Positions 52,663 through 61,142 of a stretch of DNA of 64,000 nucleotides are shown here, piece after piece (the stretch's first letter is position 1; each line of letters begins with the position of its first letter). The stretch spans positions 1,364,001 to 1,428,000 of the forward strand of contig NZ_JAJUXK010000001.1 in assembly GCF_021390335.1 (NCBI RefSeq). The letters are read 5' to 3'. The notes beneath the pieces were generated by a model, which was not told the origin of the DNA, did no database searches, and saw nothing but the letters and a program-made list of their open reading frames with translations. Both the position numbers and the translations under genes were made by a program. Source of the DNA: Dyadobacter sp. CY343. Lineage in GTDB: Bacteria > Bacteroidota > Bacteroidia > Cytophagales > Spirosomataceae.

Positions 52663-54318
52663 ATGGCTTCACAGCTTTTAAAAGTACATCCTTCTGATAA
52701 TGTAATAGTTGCGTTGCGGGATCAGCCTGCGGGTTCCCAGGTATCGCTCGACGGCGCTGCTTACGACCTTCAATATGGCGTGTCGGCGAAGCATAAGTTT
52801 GTTACAGAAGATATTGAAACAGGCGGCGCGATCATTATGTATGGCGTGCTCGTGGGCCGGGCGACGCAGCCGATAAAACGCGGTGAGCCGATCACAACCT
52901 TCAATCTTAAACACGACGCGCACGATTACAGTACTGCTAATCGCCAGCCATATTCCTATACGCAACCTGATGTGAGCAAGTGGGTTGGCCGCACTTTCAA
53001 CGGTTATCACCGCGAAGACGGGCGCGTGGGTACCTATAATTACTGGCTGGTAGTGCCGCTCGTTTTTTGCGAAAATCGCAACGTTCTGATCATGAAAGAT
53101 GCATTTGAACGTGAGCTGGGCTATGCGCAAACCGATATTTACCGCGATCAGGTGCGGGAGTTTCTGCATTTGTATCAGCAGGGCGATATGCGGACGATCC
53201 GGAATTTGCAACCGTTTATAGACGCGCCGGTTGCCGCAAAAAGGAAACCAGAACGTCCTTTTCAAAACGTGGATGGCGTAAAATTCCTGACGCACGAAGG
53301 CGGTTGCGGCGGTACCAGGCTCGATGCCAATACATTGTGCGCACTCTTTGCAGCTTATGCGGTACACCCGAACGTAGCGGGAATTACAGTTTTGAGTTTG
53401 GGTTGTCAAAATTCGGAACTGAAAACGTTGGAAGACGAGATCAAAAAGCGTGATCCACATTTCAATAAGCCATTTTTTGCATTTGAACACCAAAAAGGAA
53501 CCGAGTACTCGCTGATGTCGGGTGCGACGAAGGAAACGTTTTTGGGACTTACCAAGATAAATGAGTTTGAAAGATCAGCAGCGCCACTTTCCAAACTTTC
53601 AGTTGGGTTGAAATGTGGCGGGTCCGACGGTTTTTCGGGAATATCCGCAAACCCGGTTTTGGGACATTTATCCGACCTGGTAGTTGGTATCGGAGGACAA
53701 ACTTTACTCGCTGAATTCCCTGAGTTGAATGGGGTAGAGCAGGAGCTGCTGAACCGTTGCGTGACCGAAGAAAAGGCGGCGAAGTTCGAAAAACTGATGC
53801 GCGATTATGCCGGTAAGGCGGAGGCAGTAGGTTCTGCATTTGCATTCAATCCCTCTCCCGGAAATATCAAGGACGGACTGATCACTGATGCGATCAAATC
53901 TGCCGGAGCGGCCAAAAAAGGTGGAAATGCCTATATAGCCGACGTTTTGAACTACACTGAAAGAGCAACCGACCCAGGACTCCAGTTGGTTTGTACACCA
54001 GGGAATGACGTGGAAGCGACTACCGGACAAACTGCCGCAGGCGCCAATATCATCTTATTTACAACTGGCCTGGGGACACCAACAGGTAATCCGATCTGCC
54101 CGGTAGCCAAAGTAGCGACTAACTCGTCACTGGCTAATCGGATGCCTGACGTAATCGATTTCGATTGCGGGCCGGTGGTGGACGGAACCCAGAGTATCGA
54201 GCAAAACGCCGAAGCATTACTGGAATACGTCATCAAAGTAGCCAGCGGGGAGCTAACGAAAGCCCAGCAACTGGGTCAGGATGACTTCATTCCATGGAAA
54301 CGCGGCGTGTCACTTTGA
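52663..54318 (+). CDS. UxaA-family sugar-acid dehydratase, probable L-fuconate dehydratase role
   Basis: The 551-residue protein has an N-terminal SAF domain (about 1-95; VHPSDNVIVALRDQPAGSQVSL) and the C-terminal UxaA catalytic part (HREDGRVGTYNYWLVVP; THEGGCGGTRLDANTLCALFAAYAVHPNVAG; LKCGGSDGFSGISANPVLG). Conserved Cys and His/Asp residues bind iron. UxaA dehydrates D-altronate; relatives act on galactarate and other sugar acids. Beside a mutarotase, lactonase, SDR and FAH hydrolase it more likely dehydrates a 6-deoxy-aldonate such as L-fuconate to the 2-keto-3-deoxy acid. Substrate inferred from context. Confidence 0.87.
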   Translation: MASQLLKVHPSDNVIVALRDQPAGSQVSLDGAAYDLQYGVSAKHKFVTEDIETGGAIIMYGVLVGRATQPIKRGEPITTFNLKHDAHDYSTANRQPYSYTQPDVSKWVGRTFNGYHREDGRVGTYNYWLVVPLVFCENRNVLIMKDAFERELGYAQTDIYRDQVREFLHLYQQGDMRTIRNLQPFIDAPVAAKRKPERPFQNVDGVKFLTHEGGCGGTRLDANTLCALFAAYAVHPNVAGITVLSLGCQNSELKTLEDEIKKRDPHFNKPFFAFEHQKGTEYSLMSGATKETFLGLTKINEFERSAAPLSKLSVGLKCGGSDGFSGISANPVLGHLSDLVVGIGGQTLLAEFPELNGVEQELLNRCVTEEKAAKFEKLMRDYAGKAEAVGSAFAFNPSPGNIKDGLITDAIKSAGAAKKGGNAYIADVLNYTERATDPGLQLVCTPGNDVEATTGQTAAGANIILFTTGLGTPTGNPICPVAKVATNSSLANRMPDVIDFDCGPVVDGTQSIEQNAEALLEYVIKVASGELTKAQQLGQDDFIPWKRGVSL

Positions 54319-54399
54319 TCCAGAATATCATCAATTGGCTGTAAAACGGGGTAGATATCGTTAAAAATGGCCTTTTTCTTAAATACTAATCATTAATGC

Positions 54400-55173
54400 A
54401 TGTTTGATTTAAGTGGAAAAACAGCGCTTGTAACCGGCGGCGCAAGCGGCATCGGTCTTGCGATCTCGAAAACCTTTGCAAAGCAGGGTGCTACGGTACA
54501 TATATTAGAGCTCAATTTGGAACTGGCTAATCAGGTTGTAAATGAGATCACTGCCGGGGGCGGGAAAGCCGAGGCACACGCGCTCGATATCTCCAAACAA
54601 GCCGATGTGGTAAATGTGATCAATGCGATCGCCACTGCGTCTCCAATTCATATTCTCGTAAATAACGCGGGGATCGCGCACATTGGTAAGGCGGATACTA
54701 CTTCCGAAATTGATTTCGACCGGATATTAAGTGTCAACGTAAAAGGCGTTTATAACTGTCTGATGGCGACGATCCCACACTTGAAATCTAATGGCGGCGG
54801 CGTGATCCTGAATATGGCTTCTATCGCTGCAACTGTCGGTATACCTGATCGTTTTGCTTATTCTACCGCAAAAGGAGCGGTTTATTCAATGACATTATCG
54901 GTCGCGCGTGACTACCTGCACGACGGGATCCGCTGCAACAGCATTTCCCCGGCGCGGGTACATACGCCGTTTGTAGACGGATTTATTGCTAAAAATTACC
55001 CCGGTAAAGAAGAAGAAATGTTTGAAAAACTCTCCAAAACACAACCGATCGGCAGAATGGCGAAACCCGAAGAGATCGGCGCACTGGCACTATACCTCTG
55101 CTCCGACGAAGCTGGCTTCATCACCGGCTGCGATTATCTGATCGATGGAGGATTTGAGAAGTTGAATAATTGA
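54400..55173 (+). CDS. SDR dehydrogenase, probable 2-keto-3-deoxy-L-fuconate dehydrogenase
   Basis: The 257-residue classical SDR has the cofactor motif TGGASGIGLAIS (14-25), NNAGIAHIG, catalytic Ser in NMASIAATVG, and YSTAKGA (Tyr-x3-Lys). The end SDEAGFITGCDYLIDGG is typical. In the fucose pathway of Xanthomonas an SDR oxidises 2-keto-3-deoxy-L-fuconate to 2,4-diketo-3-deoxy-L-fuconate. Position between the dehydratase and the FAH hydrolase fits that step exactly. It could instead oxidise the free sugar. It follows the dehydratase by 81 bases. Confidence 0.88.
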   Translation: MFDLSGKTALVTGGASGIGLAISKTFAKQGATVHILELNLELANQVVNEITAGGGKAEAHALDISKQADVVNVINAIATASPIHILVNNAGIAHIGKADTTSEIDFDRILSVNVKGVYNCLMATIPHLKSNGGGVILNMASIAATVGIPDRFAYSTAKGAVYSMTLSVARDYLHDGIRCNSISPARVHTPFVDGFIAKNYPGKEEEMFEKLSKTQPIGRMAKPEEIGALALYLCSDEAGFITGCDYLIDGGFEKLNN

Positions 55174-55182
55174 GGGGGCGGT

Positions 55183-55298
55183 TGCCTGTTAGCTATCAGC
55201 TATTAGCTGTTAGCCGTTGGCTTTTGTGTGTTCAAACTGAAAATATATTATATAAACTATAAAGGCTAATAGCTAACCGCTAATAGCCAATAGCTAAA
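55183..55298. repeat. Inverted array of TTAGCTG/A words (copy 4), SDR-FAH gap
   Basis: The left arm (55183-55223) reads CCTGTTAGCTATCAGCTATT and onward. The right arm (55262-55298) reads AAGGCTAATAGCTAACCGC and onward. An AT-rich 38-base spacer lies between. It fills the gap between two genes of the fucose operon and ends 6 bases before the next ATG. Confidence 0.9.
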
Positions 55299-55304
55299 AA
55301 ACCT

Positions 55305-56177
55305 ATGAAACTATTCCGATTTGGTGCTTTTGAGCAGGAAAAACCAGGTGTTGAACTTGCTGACGGTACAAAAATAGATATCTCTGCCTTCGGCGAGGAT
55401 TACAATGAAAAGTTTTTTGCGACCGACGGTTTGAACCGTTTGGCCGAGTGGTTGAATACAAATGCAGCCAGTGCGCCGGTTGTGGAAGACGGGTTCAGAT
55501 ACGGTTCCTGCATTGCGCGTCCTTCGAAAATTGTGTGTATTGGCATGAATTACGCCAAACACGCCTACGAATCCGGCGCTACTGAATTGCCGAAGGAGCC
55601 TATTGTTTTCTTCAAATCAACCTCAGCGATTTGCGGTCCTTTCGATCAGGTTGTTATTCCAAGAAACTCTGAAAAAACCGATTGGGAAGTGGAACTGGCG
55701 GTGATTATCGGTAAAAGAGCGAGCTATGTGGAAGAAGGCGATGCACTTGACTATGTGGCCGGTTACGCAGTGCACAACGATTATTCCGAACGCGCATTTC
55801 AAATGGAGCGCGGCGGGCAGTGGGTGAAAGGGAAAAGTAACGACACTTTCGCGCCGATCGGGCCTTATATGGTAACAGCGGACGAAGTGGGCGACGCGAA
55901 TGCACTCGATCTGTGGCTGAGCCTCAATGGAAAGAAGATCCAGGACAGCAATACTTCCGATATGATATTCCAGGTACCATTCCTGATCAGCTACCTCAGC
56001 CAGTTCATGACATTACTTCCGGGCGATATGATCACAACCGGAACGCCGGCAGGAGTTGGGTTAGGTATGAAGCCGCAGGTTTATCTGAAACCAGGTGATG
56101 TAGTGGAGCTGGGTATTGAAAAGTTAGGTAGCCAGAAGCAGGAAGCGGTGGCGTGGACAGCCAATAATTTGGGTTGA
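55305..56177 (+). CDS. Fumarylacetoacetate hydrolase family protein, probable 2,4-diketo-3-deoxy-L-fuconate hydrolase
   Basis: The 290-residue enzyme has the FAH core: KIVCIGMNYAKHAYESG, PIVFFKSTSAICGPFDQVVIP, then metal ligands in DWEVELAVIIGKRA (two Glu), YAVHNDYSERAFQ (Asp), and the C-terminal TTGTPAGVGLGMKP. FAH-fold hydrolases cut C-C bonds of diketo acids. In L-fucose and L-rhamnose oxidative pathways this family yields pyruvate plus L-lactate, which agrees with the lut genes downstream. It is sandwiched between two repeat-containing gaps. Confidence 0.9.
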   Translation: MKLFRFGAFEQEKPGVELADGTKIDISAFGEDYNEKFFATDGLNRLAEWLNTNAASAPVVEDGFRYGSCIARPSKIVCIGMNYAKHAYESGATELPKEPIVFFKSTSAICGPFDQVVIPRNSEKTDWEVELAVIIGKRASYVEEGDALDYVAGYAVHNDYSERAFQMERGGQWVKGKSNDTFAPIGPYMVTADEVGDANALDLWLSLNGKKIQDSNTSDMIFQVPFLISYLSQFMTLLPGDMITTGTPAGVGLGMKPQVYLKPGDVVELGIEKLGSQKQEAVAWTANNLG

Positions 56178-56179
56178 AT

Positions 56180-56271
56180 TAGTTCGGAATAGCAAGATAT
56201 TGTTCAAAGTTGTTTGTGTTCATCTAGAAGCCCAATCACCGAACCACTCCGAACATCACAAACCCATCAAC
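56180..56271. repeat. Inverted array of GTTCGGA words, FAH-lactonase gap
   Basis: The left part (56180-56220) contains AGTTCGGAATAG and TTGTTCAAAGTTGTTTGTG. The right part (56237-56271) contains ACCGAACCACTCCGAACATC and ACAAAC, roughly its inverse. It is related in word content to the element at 8149-8320. Confidence 0.55.
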
Positions 56272-56284
56272 ATTATTCTAAATT

Positions 56285-57115
56285 ATGACAATCGACAGCC
56301 ATCAGCATTTCTGGATATTTGATGAGGAACGGGATTCGTGGATCACGCCGGAAATGGGGGTGATCCGCAAAAACTTCTTGCCGGAAAATCTCAAACCGGT
56401 GTTGAAAGCGAACGGCGTAAACGGTTGTGTGGCGGTACAGGCTTCTTCAACGGATTCTGAAACTGAATTTTTGCTGCAACTCGCTGAGGCGAATGATATC
56501 ATAAAAGGCGTAGTCGGCTGGGTGGACCTGTTTTCAACCGATCTGTACGGTAAGCTGGAAAAGTATTCTCAGTTTGAAAAATTAAAAGGTTTCCGGCACA
56601 TAGCCCAGGGGCAGCCAGAAGGTTTTTTATTGCAGTCTGATTTTATAAAAGGAGTAGGGCAGCTGGTCGCATTTGATTTCACTTACGATATTCTCATCCA
56701 CCAGAATCAGCTGAAAGAAGCATTTAACTTCGCTGTAAAGTTACCGAATGTGCATTTCGTGCTTGATCATATTGCGAAACCATTGATCAAGAATGGAGGA
56801 ATGCAACCGTGGGCCGACGATATCCGCGCACTGGCTGAGCTTCCGAATGTGAACTGTAAAGTATCAGGAATGGTAACCGAAGCGGACTGGCAAAACTGGG
56901 AAAAAGCGGATTTCAGACCTTACCTCGATGTTGTTTTCGAAGCGTTCGGTACAGATCGGCTGATGTTCGGCTCCGACTGGCCGGTTTGTCTGGTAGCTGC
57001 TGAATACGAAGGTGTAAAAGGTATCCTGACTGATTACCTAAGCATGTTTTCAGACTCGGAGACGAAGCGGGTAATGGGACAGAATGCAGTCGAATTTTAC
57101 AATCTTGATATTTGA
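56285..57115 (+). CDS. Amidohydrolase family lactonase, probable L-fuconolactonase
   Basis: The 276-residue protein begins MTIDSHQHFWIFDEERDSWI, the COG3618 signature with metal ligands HxH. Later HFVLDHIAKPLI and MFGSDWPVCLVAAEY carry the remaining His and Asp. Characterised COG3618 members hydrolyse sugar lactones, including L-fuconolactone and L-rhamnonolactone. Here it would open the lactone made by sugar 1-dehydrogenation, before the UxaA-type dehydratase. The mutarotase gene follows 5 bases later. Confidence 0.9.
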   Translation: MTIDSHQHFWIFDEERDSWITPEMGVIRKNFLPENLKPVLKANGVNGCVAVQASSTDSETEFLLQLAEANDIIKGVVGWVDLFSTDLYGKLEKYSQFEKLKGFRHIAQGQPEGFLLQSDFIKGVGQLVAFDFTYDILIHQNQLKEAFNFAVKLPNVHFVLDHIAKPLIKNGGMQPWADDIRALAELPNVNCKVSGMVTEADWQNWEKADFRPYLDVVFEAFGTDRLMFGSDWPVCLVAAEYEGVKGILTDYLSMFSDSETKRVMGQNAVEFYNLDI

Positions 57116-57120
57116 TAAAA

Positions 57121-57450
57121 ATGAAACGATACTGTCTTACCGTCGATCTGGTCGACGATCCTGAAATGATCAGTGAATATGAAGGTTACCATAAGCAGAT
57201 CAGACCGGAGATCGAGAAAAGCATACGCGACGCGGGCATTACGGTAATGGATATTTACCGGCTCGGCAACCGGCTTTTCATGATCATGGAAACGGAAGAC
57301 GATTTCAGTTTTGAGAAGAAAGCAGAAATGGATGCGGCGAATGAGAAAGTCCAGGAATGGGAGCAGCTGATGTGGAAATACCAGCAGGCGCTACCCGAAG
57401 CGAAACCTGGTGAAAAGTGGGTTTTGATGAACCAGATATTTGCCCTCTGA
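57121..57450 (+). CDS. L-rhamnose/L-fucose mutarotase (RhaM family)
   Basis: The 109-residue protein is of the DUF718/RhaM alpha-beta fold: MKRYCLTVDLVDDPEMISEYEGYHKQIRPEI with the catalytic-region Tyr and His, DIYRLGNRLFMIMET, and C-terminal WVLMNQIFAL. RhaM interconverts alpha and beta anomers of 6-deoxyhexoses, supplying the anomer used by the sugar dehydrogenase or transporter. ATG 57121 matches the family start; an earlier TTG at 57112 overlaps the upstream stop. Rhamnose instead of fucose as substrate cannot be excluded. Confidence 0.9.
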   Translation: MKRYCLTVDLVDDPEMISEYEGYHKQIRPEIEKSIRDAGITVMDIYRLGNRLFMIMETEDDFSFEKKAEMDAANEKVQEWEQLMWKYQQALPEAKPGEKWVLMNQIFAL

Positions 57451-57480
57451 CCATAAAGAAAACGGATTGTGTACCAGTAA

Positions 57481-58272
57481 TTGAGCAGGTTGAGCAGATT
57501 AGGCTACTTTTTATTCATTACGATCATATCGTGCAGCTTATCTGCGTCACAACCCCGCCGTGCCGTGGAGGTAAAAGTGATGAGCTTCAATATCCGGCAC
57601 GGACTGAATATGGACGAGGAGTCGAATCTGCGGGATATTCTGAAAATTATCGCAGACCATAAACCTGATCTGATCGCATTACAAGCGGTTGATAGTCTGG
57701 TGGATAAAGGGAAAACGCAGTTCCAGCTCCGGCAGATCGCTGTGCAAACCGGAATGCATTATGTGTACGGTGAAGCCGACAGGTCGGAAAATGGATCGCA
57801 GGGAGTGGGGATATTGTCTAAATGGCACTTTGAAAATACCCAGACCATTCAGCTTCCCACTACCGCCGGCGCAGATCCGAAAGTGTTGTTGTGCGGATTG
57901 GTTAACCCGGTTCGCGGGCTGACATTCCGCTTTTGTAATTCGAGATTGGAATATGCGTCGGTCATGGATAGAGCGTTGCAGGCGGCTTACATTAATCAAA
58001 TGCTCGTCAACAGCATTCAGCCGGTACTGATCGGCATGGATATGGGGGCGAGGCCGAATGAACAGCCTTACTTTTCTTTCCGGAAAAACTGGCAGGACGC
58101 GGCGCAGGGATCGCAGTTGCAGACCTGGAACGAGGGACTTCCCGGCGACCGGCTCGACTATATTTTTGCATTGCTTAATACCAAGGTTCGCATTAAAAAT
58201 TATAAAGTGCTCAGAAATTATCCCGGCGTTTCCGATCACTATCCTATACTTGCCACCATTGAATTCTGGTAA
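57481..58272 (+). CDS. Secreted endonuclease/exonuclease/phosphatase-fold protein with altered active site
   Basis: The 263-residue protein starts at TTG 57481, which gives a signal peptide (GYFLFITIISCSLSASQ). The EEP fold is clear: VMSFNIRHGLN with Asn, PDLIALQAVDSL, GVGILSKWH, GDRLDYIFAL and SDHYPILATIEF. However, the metal-binding Glu of the usual LQEV is Ala (LQAV), and the Asn of the usual GDFN is Gly (IGMDMGARPN). It is thus probably not a normal metal-dependent phosphodiesterase. It lies 30 bases after the mutarotase and 3 bases before lutA, so it is co-transcribed with the sugar-to-lactate genes. Confidence 0.82.
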   Translation: MSRLSRLGYFLFITIISCSLSASQPRRAVEVKVMSFNIRHGLNMDEESNLRDILKIIADHKPDLIALQAVDSLVDKGKTQFQLRQIAVQTGMHYVYGEADRSENGSQGVGILSKWHFENTQTIQLPTTAGADPKVLLCGLVNPVRGLTFRFCNSRLEYASVMDRALQAAYINQMLVNSIQPVLIGMDMGARPNEQPYFSFRKNWQDAAQGSQLQTWNEGLPGDRLDYIFALLNTKVRIKNYKVLRNYPGVSDHYPILATIEFW

Positions 58273-58275
58273 AAA

Positions 58276-59055
58276 ATGAACTACTCAAGCCTCAAAATCG
58301 GATTATTTATTCCCTGCTACGTGGACCAGTTTTATCCGCAGGTAGGAATCGCTACCCTGGAATTACTCGAAAAGCTGGGCTGCAGGGTTACTTTTCCTAC
58401 AAATCAAACTTGTTGCGGGCAGCCGATGGCGAACTCCGGGTTCGAGCATCTCGCCCGGCCGTGCGATAACCTGTTTTTTGACCTATTTTCTGATTGCGAC
58501 TATGTGGTTTCACCCTCTGGAAGTTGTGTGCTGCATATTAAAGAGCATTTGAAGGCAGATAACAGGGCTGACGAATCGAAAGTGCTCCGAAAAAGAGTGT
58601 ACGAACTCGTTGAGTTTCTGACTGATATATTAAAAATAGAACATATAGAAGCTGAGTTTCCGTACCGGGTCGGGCTGCACCAGGGTTGCCACGGTCAGCG
58701 CGGGCTGCATCTTTCACAAATGTCGGAGCTGAATGCAGCGCCCTTTTCAAAGCCCGTTTTTTTATTAAAACAGGTAAAAGGACTGGAACTGATCGATCTG
58801 GACAGGACGGACGAATGCTGCGGATTCGGCGGGACTTTTTGTGTGAGTGAAGAAGCAGTTTCTGTCAAAATGGGAAAAGACAGGGTAGCCGATCATATCC
58901 GGCACAATGCAGAATACATTACCGGCTCGGATATGAGCTGCCTGATGCACCTGGGCGGGATTTTGAAAAGAAGTAACTCGAATGTGCAGATCAAGCACAT
59001 TGCAGAAATTCTCAATAGTGCGGTGAAAAAACAAATACCGGTACCCATCGCGTGA
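58276..59055 (+). CDS. lutA: L-lactate utilisation Fe-S protein LutA
   Basis: The 259-residue protein carries two CCG domains: the first with CYVDQFYPQVGIATLELLEKLGCRV and TCCGQPMANSG, the second with LHQGCHGQR and DECCGFGGTFCVSEEAVSVKMG. These cysteines hold the iron-sulphur cluster of the LutABC L-lactate dehydrogenase. Its start lies 3 bases behind the EEP gene, tying lactate oxidation to the fucose operon, whose last hydrolase step releases L-lactate. lutB and lutC are not directly behind it: a minus-strand gene intervenes. Confidence 0.93.
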   Translation: MNYSSLKIGLFIPCYVDQFYPQVGIATLELLEKLGCRVTFPTNQTCCGQPMANSGFEHLARPCDNLFFDLFSDCDYVVSPSGSCVLHIKEHLKADNRADESKVLRKRVYELVEFLTDILKIEHIEAEFPYRVGLHQGCHGQRGLHLSQMSELNAAPFSKPVFLLKQVKGLELIDLDRTDECCGFGGTFCVSEEAVSVKMGKDRVADHIRHNAEYITGSDMSCLMHLGGILKRSNSNVQIKHIAEILNSAVKKQIPVPIA

Positions 59056-59126
59056 GTCCCGGTATTTACAAAGTTTACGGAAGGCGTGGCGTACCACGCT
59101 AATCAGAATCTGAGAACAGCTTGTTG

Positions 59127-59522
59127 TTAGTTGATTGAAGAAACAACGCGGCTGGTTGTAGTCAAAATGTCAAACGATTGTGAAGCTTTCTCTTTTCCGT
59201 CCGTGATTTCGAAGGTATAAGTACCGTCATTCAGGGTCGATAAGTCAAAATATTTCAGATAGTTCCTGTTGACACGCTTGTTTTCTGAAAACAGAACATT
59301 GTTTTCAGTATCCAGGATCCGCACTGCGACAGTGTTCGAAACTGGGTTGTTATATGAAACGCGGAATTGCATTGGTTTAATCTGAAGAATGCTCAGGTTG
59401 TCAGAAGCTGACTTTGTGTTTTCAACAGATACGTTGGTGTCCTGCGCGAATGAATTCAAAGCAGAACCTGATAGAAGTAAGCCTGTTAAGGCTGCGATAA
59501 TGAGAGTGTTTTTGGTTTTCAT
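59127..59522 (-). CDS. Small secreted beta-sandwich protein (DUF3244-like)
   Basis: The 131-residue protein has a signal peptide (NTLIIAALTGLLLSGSALNSFAQ) and an Ig-like beta domain (MQFRVSYNNPVSNTVAVRILDTENNVLFSENKRVNRNYLKYFDLSTLNDGTYTFEI). This resembles the DUF3244 proteins and the final T9SS sorting domain, but no terminal sorting signal follows. Function unknown. It lies on the opposite strand between lutA and lutB. Confidence 0.75.
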   Translation of the reverse strand: MKTKNTLIIAALTGLLLSGSALNSFAQDTNVSVENTKSASDNLSILQIKPMQFRVSYNNPVSNTVAVRILDTENNVLFSENKRVNRNYLKYFDLSTLNDGTYTFEITDGKEKASQSFDILTTTSRVVSSIN

Positions 59523-59764
59523 AGGAGTGAAAATTTTAATGTGTCTAAAAAAAGTTAAACTAAACTTTATTTAAGACTCCGATCTTCGATCGAAAAACTT
59601 TGTGATTCAAAAGTATAAGATATTGCTTTACAATGAAATAGCAAATTTTTGAATTTTTGAAAGTTGTTCTTTAAACAAATTCAAAACTTCAAATAATGCA
59701 ACGAATGTGAAAAGTACAATTATTATTCTTTTAAAAGTACTATTACTAAATTGTTAAGATAACT

Positions 59765-61141
59765 ATGTCTAAAACAATCATGGAGCATTCCGAAGCTTCG
59801 GAAGTCTTCAACAGGGATGAACCGTACGTGGACTGGCACGATGAAACGCTGTGGTTCGTGCGCCAGAAACGGGACAAATCCTCCAAGTTGCTGCCCGAAT
59901 GGGAGGAGCTGAGAGAAACGGCATCGCAGATCAAAAACTATGTTTTGTCGGAGCTGGACGAGCTGCTTGTCCAGTTTGAGCAAAAGGCAAAAGAGAATGG
60001 GGTACACGTACATTGGGCCGCCAATGCGGCGGAGCACAATGAAATTGTACTGAACCTGCTCAAACAACACGGCATTACCGCCATGGTAAAAAGCAAATCC
60101 ATGCTGACCGAGGAATGTCACATGAATGAATTTTTGTCGAAAAACGGTATTGACGTAATCGATACTGACCTGGGCGAACGGATCGTGCAGTTGCGGAAGG
60201 AGCCTCCAAGTCACATTGTATTGCCGGCTATACATTTAAAGAAAAAGGATATCGGCGACCTTTTCCACGAACATCTTGGAACGGAAGCAGGCGCAACCGA
60301 TCCGCAATACCTGGCCGAGGCGGCGCGACAGCATTTACGCGACAAATTCATGACCCGCCGTGCAGCATTAACGGGCGTCAACTTCGCGGTTGCCGATACA
60401 GGCGCTTTTGTAGTGGCGACCAATGAAGGGAATGCAGATATGGGCGCGCATCTGGCTGATATTCACATTGCTAGTATGGGCTTCGAAAAGATCATCCCCA
60501 AACAGGAGCATTTGGGCGTGTTTCTGAGATTGCTGGCGCGAAGTGCCACTGGTCAGCCGGTGACTGCATATAACAGTCACTTCAAAAAGCCGCGTGAAGG
60601 TCAGGAAATGCATATTATTATTGTGGATAATGGACGTACTACCCAGCTTGGACGGGCTGACTTCCGGAATTCATTGAAATGCATTCGCTGTGGCGCTTGT
60701 ATGAATACCTGTCCGGTGTACCGCAGAAGCGGCGGGCACAGCTACCACAATGCAGTGGCGGGTCCGATCGGGTCAATCCTGGCACCTAACCTGGATATGA
60801 CCAAATATGCCGATCTGCCTTTTGCAAGCACTTTATGCGGAAGTTGCTCGAATGTTTGTCCGGTTAAAATCGATATTCACGACCAGCTATATAAATGGAG
60901 GCAGGTACTGGCGAAAGGCGGGCACGTGCCGCAGACAAAAGGAATTGGGATCCGTGCGATGTCGATGGTATTATCGCAGCCGCGTTTTTACCAGTGGTCG
61001 GGGAGGCTGGGCAGGTCGGTGATGCGGACCGTTCCATTTATGGTCAATAACAGCTTGAATCCCTGGTACAAGCAGCGGGATATGCCGGAACCGCCGAAAG
61101 AAAGTTTCCGGGATTGGTACGTTCGTAACCGTAAAGAGTAA
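59765..61141 (+). CDS. lutB: L-lactate utilisation Fe-S protein LutB
   Basis: The 458-residue protein has an N-terminal LUD domain (about 50-290; HWAANAAEHNEIVLNLLKQHGITAMVKSKSMLTEE; AVADTGAFVVATNEGNADMG). Two [4Fe-4S] motifs follow: CIRCGACMNTCPVYRR and CGSCSNVCPVKIDIHD. It is the middle subunit of LutABC, carrying electrons from L-lactate to the respiratory chain. It has a long AT-rich leader (242 bases to the minus-strand gene) and hence its own promoter. LutC follows 1 base later. Confidence 0.95.
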   Translation: MSKTIMEHSEASEVFNRDEPYVDWHDETLWFVRQKRDKSSKLLPEWEELRETASQIKNYVLSELDELLVQFEQKAKENGVHVHWAANAAEHNEIVLNLLKQHGITAMVKSKSMLTEECHMNEFLSKNGIDVIDTDLGERIVQLRKEPPSHIVLPAIHLKKKDIGDLFHEHLGTEAGATDPQYLAEAARQHLRDKFMTRRAALTGVNFAVADTGAFVVATNEGNADMGAHLADIHIASMGFEKIIPKQEHLGVFLRLLARSATGQPVTAYNSHFKKPREGQEMHIIIVDNGRTTQLGRADFRNSLKCIRCGACMNTCPVYRRSGGHSYHNAVAGPIGSILAPNLDMTKYADLPFASTLCGSCSNVCPVKIDIHDQLYKWRQVLAKGGHVPQTKGIGIRAMSMVLSQPRFYQWSGRLGRSVMRTVPFMVNNSLNPWYKQRDMPEPPKESFRDWYVRNRKE

Positions 61142-61142
61142 C

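Noticed and set aside
59084-59099. GCGTGG/CCACGC hairpin after lutA
   Set aside because: The 6-bp stem has no T-run on either strand, so it is not called as a terminator.
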